Source of the DNA: Rhodospirillaceae bacterium
GTDB taxonomy: Bacteria; Pseudomonadota; Alphaproteobacteria; Puniceispirillales; Puniceispirillaceae
Direction: 5' to 3'
Assembly: GCA_011522725.1 (NCBI GenBank)
Contig: WTIL01000110.1
Coordinates: 1-43,308 of the forward strand
Length of the DNA: 43,308 nucleotides
The number at the start of each line of letters is the position of its first letter. Within the stretch, counting starts at the first letter, position 1. A model generated the notes under the pieces. That model ran no database searches. It had not been told where the DNA came from and was given only the letters and a program-made list of their open reading frames with translations. Shown here piece after piece: positions 1-10,456 of this stretch. The translations under genes and the position numbers were made by a program.

Positions 1-29
1 CGCGCCAGCAGGCTGCGCTGTCAGCCCGT

Positions 30-1532
30 CTAGCGGGAAAAGCGCAACGCGTCCGCCGCCGCCCGCATCAGGGCCATGGCCTTGTTCTGTGTTTCCTCGA
101 ATTCGGCCTGCGGGTCACTGTCATAGACAATGCCTGCGCCTGCCTGGATATGAAGCTGGCCGTCACAGACCTGTGCGGTGCGCAGCGCGATACAGGTATC
201 GAGGTCACCGGCGGCCGAAATATAGCCGATGGCGCCGGAATATACGCCGCGCCGGTCAGGCTCGAGCTCGTCGATGATCTGCATGGCGCGGATTTTCGGT
301 GCGCCGGAGACAGTGCCAGCCGGGAAACCGGCGATCATCGCGTCGACAGCGTCGAGGCCGGGCCGGATTTCGCCCTCTACCTGCGAGGCGATATGCATCA
401 CATGGCTGTAATACTCGACCTCGTAATTCGATTTCACCCGCACCGTCCCCGGTTTCGATACGCGGCCGACATCGTTGCGGCCAAGGTCAAGCAGCATCAG
501 GTGCTCGGCGCGTTCCTTGACGTCTCCCATGAGATCGGCCGCGTTCGCCGCGTCTTCTTCCTGTGTCGTGCCGCGCTTGCGCGTTCCGGCGATCGGACGG
601 ATGGTGACGACGTCGTCCCGCAGGCGGACGAGAATTTCCGGGCTGGACCCGACAATGGCAAGTTCATCAAAATCGAAGAAGAACAGGAAGGGCGAGGGGT
701 TCAGCCGCCGAAGGCTGCGATAGAGATTGATCGCCGGCAGGTGGAACGGGATCGAGAAACGCTGCGAGAGCACCACCTGGAAAATATCGCCGGCCCGGAT
801 GTAATCCTTGGCCGCATCGACCATGGCCAGGAAATCCCCCTGTTCCATGTTCGAGCGCGGGTCGGGAAGGGGCGCGGTGCTTTCACCGGCCTCGGTCGGC
901 GGCATCGGGGCATCAAGCGCGTCGAGCGCTGCCGCAATCCTGTCTTGTGCATGGCTCCACGCAGCCTGCGGTTCGTCCCATTCGGCCGGCCTGACCTGAA
1001 CAACAAAGGTGATGCTGTCCTTCAGCCTGTCGAAAATGGCGATCAGGGACGGGCGGACCAGCATCGAATCCGGCGTGTCGATAACGGCCGGATTGGCGTC
1101 GGGAATGGCCTCGATATGACGGATCATGTCATAGCCGAAATAGCCGAACAGGCCGGCAGACATTGGCGGCAGGTTCCCGGTATCGGCCATGGCGGATTCT
1201 GCCATAAGCGCGCGAAGAGAGTCGATCGGGGCGCGGCTGTCGGCCGAAAATTCACCGCTGTTTGCCGGATCGCGATTGATTTCGGCAACACTGCCGCGAC
1301 ACCGCCAGATCAGGTCGGGAGACAGTCCGATCACCGAGAACCGGCCTCTGATCTCGCCGCCCTCGACAGATTCCAGAAGGAAGGTGTTGCGGCTGCCTGC
1401 GGCGAGCCGCAGATAGGCCGACACGGGTGTCTGCGTGTCCGCGACCAGCTCGCGCGAGACCAGCTGTGGCGTGCCGCCGGCAAAGCCCTCGGCGAACGCG
1501 GCGAAGGCGTTGTCAGCGGCGTCGTTGATCAT
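30..1532 (-). CDS. trpE: Anthranilate synthase component I
   Basis: The 500-residue product matches the aminase subunit of anthranilate synthase, which converts chorismate to anthranilate in the first committed step of tryptophan synthesis, using ammonia supplied by TrpG. The N-terminal region carries LLES (in NTFLLESVEGG), the element that binds feedback-inhibiting tryptophan in the family. The chorismate-binding C-terminal half shows DLGRNDVGRVSKPG, PAGTVSGAPKIRAM and YSGAIGYI. The ATG sits in an ATGA overlap with the stop of the upstream ppiD gene, so translation is probably coupled. trpG is not visible; only 29 bases remain beyond the stop. TrpE rather than the paralogue PabB is favoured by LLES and by length. 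Confidence 0.96.
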   Translation of the reverse strand: MINDAADNAFAAFAEGFAGGTPQLVSRELVADTQTPVSAYLRLAAGSRNTFLLESVEGGEIRGRFSVIGLSPDLIWRCRGSVAEINRDPANSGEFSADSRAPIDSLRALMAESAMADTGNLPPMSAGLFGYFGYDMIRHIEAIPDANPAVIDTPDSMLVRPSLIAIFDRLKDSITFVVQVRPAEWDEPQAAWSHAQDRIAAALDALDAPMPPTEAGESTAPLPDPRSNMEQGDFLAMVDAAKDYIRAGDIFQVVLSQRFSIPFHLPAINLYRSLRRLNPSPFLFFFDFDELAIVGSSPEILVRLRDDVVTIRPIAGTRKRGTTQEEDAANAADLMGDVKERAEHLMLLDLGRNDVGRVSKPGTVRVKSNYEVEYYSHVMHIASQVEGEIRPGLDAVDAMIAGFPAGTVSGAPKIRAMQIIDELEPDRRGVYSGAIGYISAAGDLDTCIALRTAQVCDGQLHIQAGAGIVYDSDPQAEFEETQNKAMALMRAAADALRFSR

Positions 1533-3391
1533 TGGGTGCCGATCAGCAACTGCTGGACGCTGCCGAGCTGGACACGGAGGTCATGCGTTTGTGAAAGCTC
1601 GCCGGCCAGCGTGTTCAGCACATCCTGACGGATGGAATTGGCAATCACATCTCCCACCAGAGTGGTCGAGCGGTCCAGCTCGTCGCCCTCGGCCGGCATG
1701 ACGGCTTCGGTCCGTACGGCGATTGCCTCGGTGCCGGTCTCGACGACCCGGGCCTCGCCGCTGCCCTGCTCGAACACGGCGGTCGCGATCAGCCGTGCGG
1801 CCTCATGGTCGAGCCCGATGCCGTTGCGCCGGAAATCTGTGGTGGTCTCGGCGCTGTCGAAGATGCCGCCGGCCTCGATGGCGCTTTCGGCGGCTTCCCG
1901 TGCGGCCTTGATCGCCTCGACGGTCTGCCAGTCGACAACGGCGCGGGACCGCACCTCGTCAAGGCTGCGCTCGCGCGGATCGCTCTCGCCGGTGACTTCG
2001 ACGACGAAAAACATGTCGTCCGTGCCTTCTTCGACGACGCCGATTTCATCGATATCCGCGGCCCAGATGGCTTCAAGGACAAGGCTGTCCTGACTAATCT
2101 CGGATGCGTCCCCGGCAACCGGCTGTCCGTCGATATCGGCGCCGCGCCGGTCGATGTCGGTCAGCGTAACGACTGTGCCGTTGATCGAGGCGAAGGCCTC
2201 GTCGAGCGTGGCACCGGATGCGATCTTGTCCTCAAGCTCGTTGACCTTGTCGTAGATCAGGTCTGTGGCGGCTTCGAGGCGCAGCGCTGCGAGAATGTCC
2301 TCGCGAACTTCATCGAGGCTGGTCTCGCCACCCTCGATGATCTCGTCCACGACCAGAAGATGTACACCGAAGACGGATTCCGCAGGGCCGGCAACCTCGC
2401 CGGCACCGGCGTCAAACACGGCATCGCCGACAGCGCCCTCGAGATCGCTACGTGTCACGAGGCCAAGCGTGATGTCATCCTCGCTCCATCCGAGCATGTC
2501 GGAAGCGACGGCAGCAAAGTCCTCGCCGCCCGATACGCGCGAAAGCGCCGTCTGCGCGGTGTCCATGTCGTCAAACACCATTTGCCTGACACGGCGCGAT
2601 TCCGGTGTGGTGAATTCATCGAGCCTGTCGGCATAGGCGGTTTCTATCGCGCTGTCGCTGATGTCGATGCCGTCCGCAAACATTTGCGGCTCGATGCTGC
2701 CGACACGTGCCGAACGCAGTGCCGGCGCGTCGTAGCGGCTCTTCACCTCCTCAAACCAGCTTGCCAGCTGATCATCTGTCGGAATGGCGATGCTGTCGGC
2801 GTCAACCGGGAAGGACACGATGCGGGCATTGCGCCGCTCGAGCTCGAAAGCTGTCAGCGTGCGTGCCACGGCAGCCGGTTGCGCGGCGCCGGCCGCCAGC
2901 GCGTCGACAATCTGTTCGCGGCGCAGCGCGGTGCTGACCCGCTCCAGATAGTCCGCCTCGCTGAGCCCGGCACCGGCCAGGACACTGATGAAACGTGTCT
3001 GCGAGAACTCGTCATTGGCGTCCTTGAATGACGGCTCGCGCGCCACCTCGGCGCGCTGCATGGCGCGGGTCACTGTCAGGCCGAGGCTGTTGGCCTCCGC
3101 CTTGAACACGACATCGCGCGCAAGGCTGCCGGCGACCTCGCCGAGCAATCCGGACTGCAGGGCCTCGCCCATGGTCGCGTTCGGCAGATAATTGCGGCGC
3201 GTCCGGTCGAATTCGACAGCCACCTCGCGCGGGGACAGGCTCTCGTCGCCTGCCGAAATTGCCTTGTCGCTGCCGCCGATCAGGCCGGTGGTCATGTCGC
3301 CGACACCCCAGAGGGCAAAGCCACCCGCGAGGAAAATAAGGAATACCTTCATGATTGGCGATTTGACGCCGTTTCGTAATGCCTGGAGCAT
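1529..3391 (-). CDS. ppiD: Membrane-anchored periplasmic PpiD/SurA-type chaperone
   Basis: The 620-residue product has the PpiD layout: a short cytoplasmic start (MLQALRNGVKSPIMK), one transmembrane segment near residues 16-35 (VFLIFLAGGFALWGV), a SurA_N-like helical region, and a parvulin-like region around residues 240-350. PpiD proteins sit at the inner-membrane SecYEG exit and help fold exported proteins. I chose the ATG at 3391 because AGGGA lies 6 bases upstream and the membrane anchor begins directly after; an in-frame ATG at 3478 would add 29 residues of non-homologous, low-quality sequence. The stop overlaps the trpE start as ATGA. Catalytic prolyl isomerase activity is uncertain, since parvulin domains of PpiD are often inactive. 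Confidence 0.9.
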   Translation of the reverse strand: MLQALRNGVKSPIMKVFLIFLAGGFALWGVGDMTTGLIGGSDKAISAGDESLSPREVAVEFDRTRRNYLPNATMGEALQSGLLGEVAGSLARDVVFKAEANSLGLTVTRAMQRAEVAREPSFKDANDEFSQTRFISVLAGAGLSEADYLERVSTALRREQIVDALAAGAAQPAAVARTLTAFELERRNARIVSFPVDADSIAIPTDDQLASWFEEVKSRYDAPALRSARVGSIEPQMFADGIDISDSAIETAYADRLDEFTTPESRRVRQMVFDDMDTAQTALSRVSGGEDFAAVASDMLGWSEDDITLGLVTRSDLEGAVGDAVFDAGAGEVAGPAESVFGVHLLVVDEIIEGGETSLDEVREDILAALRLEAATDLIYDKVNELEDKIASGATLDEAFASINGTVVTLTDIDRRGADIDGQPVAGDASEISQDSLVLEAIWAADIDEIGVVEEGTDDMFFVVEVTGESDPRERSLDEVRSRAVVDWQTVEAIKAAREAAESAIEAGGIFDSAETTTDFRRNGIGLDHEAARLIATAVFEQGSGEARVVETGTEAIAVRTEAVMPAEGDELDRSTTLVGDVIANSIRQDVLNTLAGELSQTHDLRVQLGSVQQLLIGTQ

Positions 3392-3406
3392 GGCTCGTCC
3401 CTGAGG

Positions 3407-3440
3407 TGGCTCTTCGTGCCGGCCGGCCCGAAGAGAGCCA
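3407..3440 (-). other. Imperfect hairpin in the ppiD-trpE leader
   Basis: The arms TGGCTCTTCG (3407-3416) and CGAAGAGAGCCA (3429-3440) are complementary apart from a two-base bulge, around a GC-rich loop. On the minus-strand transcript this stem would sit just upstream of the ppiD Shine-Dalgarno. Its role, for example in translation or mRNA stability, is unknown. No T-run follows, so it does not look like an intrinsic terminator. Confidence 0.35.
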
Positions 3441-3467
3441 TGGCACGAGGGTGAAAACGTGGCGGTA

Positions 3468-3496
3468 TTTGTAAACATTCAACCATTGCGGGGCAA
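3468..3496 (-). promoter_or_regulatory. Candidate sigma-70 promoter for ppiD-trpE
   Basis: Read on the minus strand there is TTGCCC (3496-3491), a 17-base spacer, and TACAAA (3473-3468), each matching 4 of 6 consensus positions. It lies about 77 bases upstream of the ppiD start in the 233-base divergent region shared with tpiA. This is a moderate match only. Confidence 0.35.
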
Positions 3497-3624
3497 TTGC
3501 CAATTTCGCCGCTTCGGGGGTGTTTCTTGCCGGCCGGGAGGTGACAAGCCTGCGGTGCTGGCGCTAGTCTTCCGGACAGGCCGGCGGCGTTGCCGGTCCG
3601 GTTGCCGACAGAGAGGGCGCTGCT

Positions 3625-4368
3625 TTGATAATTGCCGCGAACTGGAAGATGAACCCGCCGCTTGCCGAGGCTGGTGCGCTTGCCGCCGCCTATGCCGGTG
3701 CCACATTCAACGGGGTCACCCGGGTGCTGTTCCCGCCGGCGCCCTATCTGGTGCAGATGGCGATGCGCCTCGACGGCAGCGGTATCCTGCTTGGCGGGCA
3801 GGACTGCCACCAGGCTGTGTCGGGTGCGCATACTGGCGATGTATCGGCAGCCATGCTGGCATCCTGCGGTGCCGGCATGGTGCTGATTGGTCATTCCGAA
3901 AGGCGGGAAGCGCATGGCGAAAGCGACGGGCTGGTCGCAGCTAAGGCCGGAACCGCCCTGGCAGAAGGGCTGTCTGTGATGATCTGCGTCGGCGAAACGC
4001 TCGACCAGCGCGAGGCAGGAGATGCCGAAGCCGTGGTGACGGCGCAACTCGACGGCTCTGTTCCTGACGGCATTTCCGCAGACCGGCTGATGCTTGCCTA
4101 TGAACCTGTCTGGGCCATCGGAACCGGCAAGGTGGCCGGCGTTGAGGAAATTTCAGACATGCATGGCGCGATCCGCAGCTGGCTTGCCGGCCGCGGCCTG
4201 CGGGGTGTGCCTGTTCTCTATGGCGGGTCGGTGAAGCCGGACAATGCTGACGCGATCTTTGCCGTGGCTGATGTCGACGGCGCGCTGGTCGGCGGGGCCA
4301 GCCTGAAGGCGGCAGATTTCGACGCCATTTGCGCCGCCGGGACGCGGGCCGCGGCCGCCCGCGGCTAG
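3625..4368 (+). CDS. tpiA: Triosephosphate isomerase
   Basis: A complete 247-residue TIM-barrel enzyme that interconverts dihydroxyacetone phosphate and glyceraldehyde 3-phosphate. The catalytic set is present: N6 and K8 in NWKMN, H90 in IGHSERR, E160 in YEPVWAIGTGK, and the phosphate-gripping YGGSVKPDNA near residues 199-208. The reading frame opens with TTG at 3625, and AGAGGGC lies just upstream. A later in-frame ATG encodes M9, which would delete the catalytic lysine, so the TTG start is strongly supported. The gene is divergent from ppiD and starts a plus-strand run that continues to coq10. Nothing suggests regulation beyond an ordinary promoter in the divergent gap. Confidence 0.97.
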   Translation: MIIAANWKMNPPLAEAGALAAAYAGATFNGVTRVLFPPAPYLVQMAMRLDGSGILLGGQDCHQAVSGAHTGDVSAAMLASCGAGMVLIGHSERREAHGESDGLVAAKAGTALAEGLSVMICVGETLDQREAGDAEAVVTAQLDGSVPDGISADRLMLAYEPVWAIGTGKVAGVEEISDMHGAIRSWLAGRGLRGVPVLYGGSVKPDNADAIFAVADVDGALVGGASLKAADFDAICAAGTRAAAARG

Positions 4369-4406
4369 TCGAGTTGTATCCGCCCGCTACCGATGCGCTA
4401 AATGCC

Positions 4407-4435
4407 TTGAAATAGGCGGGCTGTCCCCATATAAC
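4407..4435 (+). promoter_or_regulatory. Sigma-70-type promoter for secG
   Basis: TTGAAA (4407-4412) and TATAAC (4430-4435) are separated by exactly 17 bases. This is the best consensus promoter I see in the window. It lies 31 bases upstream of the secG ATG at 4466, which has GAGGAAGG as ribosome binding site. It shows secG can be transcribed separately from tpiA. Confidence 0.7.
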
Positions 4436-4465
4436 AGCGCGATTGACGAGGAAGGCGTAGGTCCC

Positions 4466-4777
4466 ATGGAAACTCTTGTCCTGACGATCCACATCCTGAT
4501 TGCACTGGCGCTGATCGGCTCGGTGCTTCTGCAGCGCTCCGAAGGCGGCGGCCTTGGTATCGGTGGCGGCGGTGCCGGCGGCGGTTTCATGACGGCGCGC
4601 GGAACAGCCAACCTGATGACCCGGGTGACGGCGATCCTCGCGGCCGCGTTCTTTGCCACCTCGCTGCTTCTTGCCATTCTCGCCGGATCCCAGCGCGAGT
4701 CGGTTTCGATCGTCGACGAGGTGATCAGCGAGACGCCTGCGCCGGCAAGCGGACCGGTCGTTCCGACGACCGAATAA
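4466..4777 (+). CDS. secG: Preprotein translocase subunit SecG
   Basis: A 103-residue small membrane protein with the SecG layout: a first transmembrane helix at about residues 3-21 (VLTIHILIALALIGSVLLQ), then RSEGGGLG and a glycine-rich loop, a second helix at about residues 52-72 (TAILAAAFFATSLLLAILAG), and an acidic, proline-rich tail. SecG is the auxiliary subunit of the SecYEG channel and eases SecA-driven export. The start has a clear Shine-Dalgarno (GAGGAAGG). The tpiA-secG-pyrG order is common in alphaproteobacteria. Confidence 0.95.
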   Translation: METLVLTIHILIALALIGSVLLQRSEGGGLGIGGGGAGGGFMTARGTANLMTRVTAILAAAFFATSLLLAILAGSQRESVSIVDEVISETPAPASGPVVPTTE

Positions 4778-4786
4778 GGCGCTGCA

Positions 4787-4819
4787 ACGGCTTCTGGTTT
4801 GTCAAGCACCGGAAGCCGT
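4787..4819 (+). terminator. Hairpin after secG, possible terminator
   Basis: ACGGCTTCTGG (4787-4797) pairs with CCGGAAGCCGT (4809-4819) over 11 bases with one G-T pair, around an 11-base loop, starting 10 bases after the secG stop. It is followed by GAAAAA rather than a T-run, so it is either a weak terminator, an mRNA-stabilising 3' stem, or part of the pyrG leader. Confidence 0.4.
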
Positions 4820-4836
4820 GAAAAACCACCATATGA

Positions 4837-6516
<1,680 letters not shown>

Positions 6517-6566
6517 TGGATGCCGTATCCAGCGCATCTGTCGCGCGGTCTTCGAGGGAATGACTG

Positions 6567-7385
6567 ATGTCCTTGCTTCATATTTCTGACATTCCGGTCG
6601 GCGGTGACAGCCCGTTGCTGCTGATCGCCGGACCTTGCCAGGTCGAGGGGCGTGATCACGCGCTGATGTGTGCCGAACGGCTGTCCGCCATGGCCCGCGA
6701 TGTTGGAATGGGCTTTGTCTACAAATCATCCTATGACAAGGCCAACCGCACCTCGGCGAACGCGGCGCGGGGCGTCGGCATGGAAGAGGGGCTGCGGATC
6801 TTCGAGGCCGTAAAGGACGCGTTCGGCTGTCCGGTGCTGAGCGATGTACATCTCCCGGAACAATGCGCGCCGGCCGCCGAAGTGATCGACGTGCTGCAGA
6901 TTCCGGCTTTCCTGTGCCGGCAGACGGACCTGCTCCTCGCCGCCGCGGCGACCGGTGCCGCGATCAATGTGAAAAAGGGCCAGTTCCTTGCGCCTTGGGA
7001 CATGAAGCATGTCGCGGCCAAGATTACCGGTGCCGGCAATGACCGTGTCCTGCTCACCGAGCGCGGCACATCATTCGGATACAACACGCTGGTCTCGGAC
7101 ATGCGTGCCCTGCCGCAGATGGCCGGTCTGGGCCATCCGGTGATCTTTGACGCCACCCATTCGGTGCAGCAGCCGGGCGGCCTTGGCGGCAGTTCAGGCG
7201 GGCAGCGTGAATTTGTGCCGGTACTGGCACGCGCCGCTGTGGCGGTCGGGGTCAGTGGCCTGTTCATGGAAAGCCACGAGGATCCGGACAACGCACCGTC
7301 CGACGGCCCGAACATGGTGCCGCTGGATGCCATGCCGGCGGTGCTGTCGCAGCTCCAGCGGCTTGACGAGGCGCGCCGCGGCTAG
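6567..7385 (+). CDS. kdsA: 2-dehydro-3-deoxyphosphooctonate aldolase (KDO-8-P synthase), metal-dependent type
   Basis: A 272-residue enzyme that condenses phosphoenolpyruvate with arabinose 5-phosphate to make Kdo-8-phosphate for lipopolysaccharide inner core. Key motifs are [45 protein letters not shown] and [17 protein letters not shown]24 in the GPC motif occupies the position of the metal-binding cysteine of class II (metal-dependent) enzymes; E. coli KdsA has asparagine there. The later H, E and D ligands are also present. It implies an outer membrane with Kdo-containing lipopolysaccharide. The Shine-Dalgarno is GAGGGA. A DAHP synthase call is excluded by the overall motif set. Confidence 0.96.
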   Translation: MSLLHISDIPVGGDSPLLLIAGPCQVEGRDHALMCAERLSAMARDVGMGFVYKSSYDKANRTSANAARGVGMEEGLRIFEAVKDAFGCPVLSDVHLPEQCAPAAEVIDVLQIPAFLCRQTDLLLAAAATGAAINVKKGQFLAPWDMKHVAAKITGAGNDRVLLTERGTSFGYNTLVSDMRALPQMAGLGHPVIFDATHSVQQPGGLGGSSGGQREFVPVLARAAVAVGVSGLFMESHEDPDNAPSDGPNMVPLDAMPAVLSQLQRLDEARRG

Positions 7386-7428
7386 TCTGGCCGCCGGCCC
7401 GCGCCGCCGCAAGGATTCGAACCCCCGG

Positions 7429-7447
7429 CAGGCCGCCGCAAGGCCTG
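7429..7447 (+). terminator. Hairpin in the kdsA-eno gap
   Basis: CAGGCC (7429-7434) and GGCCTG (7442-7447) form a perfect 6-base stem around GCCGCAA. Only TTGAAACAAC follows, so intrinsic termination is doubtful. The loop sequence GCCGCCGCAAGG also occurs about 28 bases upstream as a short direct repeat. Confidence 0.25.
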
Positions 7448-7451
7448 TTGA

Positions 7452-8756
<1,305 letters not shown>

Positions 8757-8779
8757 GTGCATATTCCCTGAATCTTAAG

Positions 8780-8801
8780 GAATCCGGCGATTCGCTTTTT
8801 T
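8780..8801 (+). terminator. Weak intrinsic terminator candidate after eno
   Basis: GAATC-CGGC-GATTC (8780-8793) followed by GC and six T residues (8796-8801) lies 24 bases after the eno stop. The stem is only 5 bases, so strength is doubtful. An alternative pairing for the right half is CGATTCGC (8788-8795) with GCGAATCG (8811-8818), a perfect 8-base inverted repeat spanning a TTGACG (8803-8808) that could be the -35 box for ftsB. Confidence 0.4.
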
Positions 8802-8882
8802 CTTGACGCTGCGAATCGGGTTTGATTCACTCTGTGGTGTAAGGCGCTGTCAAGGACGGCGCCGCCAGCGACGGAGACCGGC

Positions 8883-9236
8883 ATGTATGCAGCAAGGCAG
8901 CGGATCATGGTCATGATCGGAGGGTCCTTCCTCCTGTCTTCCGTGGTCATCTTCTTCGGCTTCCATATCTTCGCCGGAGAGCGTGGCATCCTCGCCCGCC
9001 CGGAACTCGACCGGAAAATCATGCTTGCCGAAGAAAAGCTCGACCTGCTGGACAAGCAGCACAACTTCCTGTCGCGCCGTATCAAACTTCTCCAGGCTGA
9101 CTCGCTGGATGCCGATATGCTGGCTGAAACCGCCCGTGCCGAACTGGGGCTCTACGCGCCGAACGACGTGATAATTTCAATTGATCTGTCGAATTTGAAA
9201 TTTTCGGACAGCAATGCCGAAGATGATGTAAACTGA
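8883..9236 (+). CDS. ftsB: FtsB/DivIC-family septum formation initiator
   Basis: A 117-residue bitopic membrane protein. It has a short N-terminal cytoplasmic part, one transmembrane segment at about residues 8-29 (IMVMIGGSFLLSSVVIFFGF), a leucine- and charge-rich helical stretch at about residues 40-70 predicted to be coiled coil, and a short C-terminal part with ETARAELGLYAPND, matching the conserved end of the FtsB/DivIC family. FtsB works with FtsL and FtsQ to activate septal peptidoglycan synthesis. The last 15 codons and the following spacer are markedly AT-rich compared with neighbours. Position directly after eno is typical for ftsB. Confidence 0.88.
   Translation: MYAARQRIMVMIGGSFLLSSVVIFFGFHIFAGERGILARPELDRKIMLAEEKLDLLDKQHNFLSRRIKLLQADSLDADMLAETARAELGLYAPNDVIISIDLSNLKFSDSNAEDDVN
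9173..9202. repeat. Inverted repeat AATTTCAA / TTGAAATT in the ftsB 3' end
   Basis: A perfect 8-base inverted repeat (9173-9180 and 9195-9202, 14-base loop) lies within the last codons of ftsB. TTGAAATT occurs again in AT-rich patches of coq10 (15808-15815) and the HugZ-like gene (37175-37182). It could be a stem in the mRNA or a protein-binding site; no function is assigned. Confidence 0.3.
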
Positions 9237-9379
9237 TATTCAGTTTATTTCAAATTTATACAATAAAAACATATAAATAAAATTATTGAAAAATTCCCCT
9301 TTTCGGTGAACCCTTCGCAAAACAGAATGCCGTCCAGGCGGCGTGCCGACAGAATTGCTTTGCGAACGGGGGGTGCCAG
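9237..9379 (+). promoter_or_regulatory. AT-rich leader with inverted repeat upstream of pdhA
   Basis: The 143-base gap between ftsB and pdhA begins with an extreme AT tract: 9241-9300 has 10 G or C of 60. Further on, TTCGCAAA (9314-9321) and TTTGCGAA (9359-9366) form a perfect 8-base inverted repeat about 45 bases apart, centre to centre, the second arm lying 13 bases before the pdhA ATG. The tract likely carries the pdh promoter, and the repeat could be an operator. No single -35/-10 pair stands out. Confidence 0.45.
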
Positions 9380-10453
9380 ATGGCCGAAACGGTAAAAGCA
9401 ACACGCAAGCGCAAGCCCGGACGGCCGCCGAAGGCAGCCAGCGGCGCGACGGCGGCCAACGACCTGCCCACGCAGGACGATCTGGTCGCCATGTATCGCG
9501 ACATGCTGCTGATCCGGCGGTTCGAGGAAAAGGCCGGCCAGCTTTACGGCATGGGCCAGATCGGCGGCTTCTGCCACCTCTATATCGGCCAGGAAGCCGT
9601 GGTTGTCGGCCTGCAGTCGGTCAGCAAGCCCGGCGATACCGTCGTCACCTCCTATCGCGACCACGGCCATATGCTCGCCTGCGGCATGGATGCCGATGGT
9701 GTGATGGCTGAACTGACAGGCCGCGAAGGCGGCTATTCGCGCGGCAAGGGCGGCTCGATGCATATGTTCAGCCGCGAGAAGAATTTTTTCGGCGGTCACG
9801 GCATCGTCGGCGCGCAGGTGCCGATTGGCTGCGGCCTTGCCTTTTCCCACAAATATCGCGACGAGGCGAATGTCTGCCTGACCTATCTCGGTGACGGCGC
9901 CGTCAACCAGGGCCAGGTCTATGAGAGCTTCAACATGGCGGCCCTCTGGGACCTGCCGGTCCTGTTCGTGATCGAGAACAACCAGTATGGCATGGGGACG
10001 GCTGTGACCCGTGCCGCCGCCGGCCGCTCGCTTGCCGAGCGGGGCGCCGCCTATGGCATTCCCGGCCGTCAGGTCGACGGCATGGATGTGCTGGCTGTCC
10101 GCAAGGCCGGCGCCGAGGCGCTGGAACATTGCCGCACCGGCAAGGGGCCCTACATCCTCGAGATGAAGACCTACCGCTATCGCGGGCATTCCATGTCCGA
10201 CCCGGCCAAATACCGGACGCGCGAGGAGGTCGATGCGATGCGCAAGCAGCACGACCCCATCGACCAGCTCCGCGAGGTGCTGCACAAGCAGAATGTCACC
10301 GAGGACAGGCTGAAGGACATTGATGCTGACGTGAAGGCGATCGTGCTTCGCGCGACCGAGTTCGCACAGACCAGCCCGGAGCCGGATCCGTCCGAGCTGT
10401 TCACCGATATTCTGATTCCCGTTGGCGGCCGCGGTGCCGGAATGGAGGGCTGA
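9380..10453 (+). CDS. pdhA: Pyruvate dehydrogenase E1 component, alpha subunit
   Basis: A 357-residue thiamine-diphosphate-dependent subunit that, with PdhB, decarboxylates pyruvate and transfers the acetyl group to the E2 lipoyl arm. The ThDP motif runs from GDGAVNQG (residues 171-178) to IENNQYGMGT (N200-N201). RDHGHMLACG, GGHGIVGAQVPIGCG and YRYRGHSMSDPAKYR are family landmarks. Residues 1-30 form a basic, unstructured-looking tail that includes RKRKPGRPPKA (9-19), resembling a DNA-binding AT-hook; lysine-rich tails are common in alphaproteobacterial PdhA, so DNA binding is speculative. Three bases separate the stop from pdhB. The start has a G-run just upstream. Confidence 0.97.
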   Translation: MAETVKATRKRKPGRPPKAASGATAANDLPTQDDLVAMYRDMLLIRRFEEKAGQLYGMGQIGGFCHLYIGQEAVVVGLQSVSKPGDTVVTSYRDHGHMLACGMDADGVMAELTGREGGYSRGKGGSMHMFSREKNFFGGHGIVGAQVPIGCGLAFSHKYRDEANVCLTYLGDGAVNQGQVYESFNMAALWDLPVLFVIENNQYGMGTAVTRAAAGRSLAERGAAYGIPGRQVDGMDVLAVRKAGAEALEHCRTGKGPYILEMKTYRYRGHSMSDPAKYRTREEVDAMRKQHDPIDQLREVLHKQNVTEDRLKDIDADVKAIVLRATEFAQTSPEPDPSELFTDILIPVGGRGAGMEG

Positions 10454-10456
10454 TCC

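Noticed and set aside
150-1628. A 492-codon plus-strand open frame opposite trpE.
   Set aside because: It is a shadow of the GC-rich trpE coding strand: no homology, biased composition, and the minus-strand frame has all TrpE motifs. The same reasoning removes the long frames opposite ppiD, pyrG, eno, pdhA, lpdA, ispDF, trkA and mfd.
3392-3503. A minus-strand leader peptide with tryptophans ahead of ppiD-trpE, as in a trp attenuator.
   Set aside because: The frame beginning near 3503 has only two separated tryptophans, is not stopped before ppiD, and no terminator/antiterminator pair with a T-run is present.
7411-7426. GGATTCGAACCCCC in the kdsA-eno gap resembles the T-arm of a tRNA on the minus strand.
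   Set aside because: The T-stem pairs poorly, and no anticodon stem, D-arm or acceptor stem could be folded from the neighbouring bases, which run into the eno start. It is probably chance or at most a remnant.
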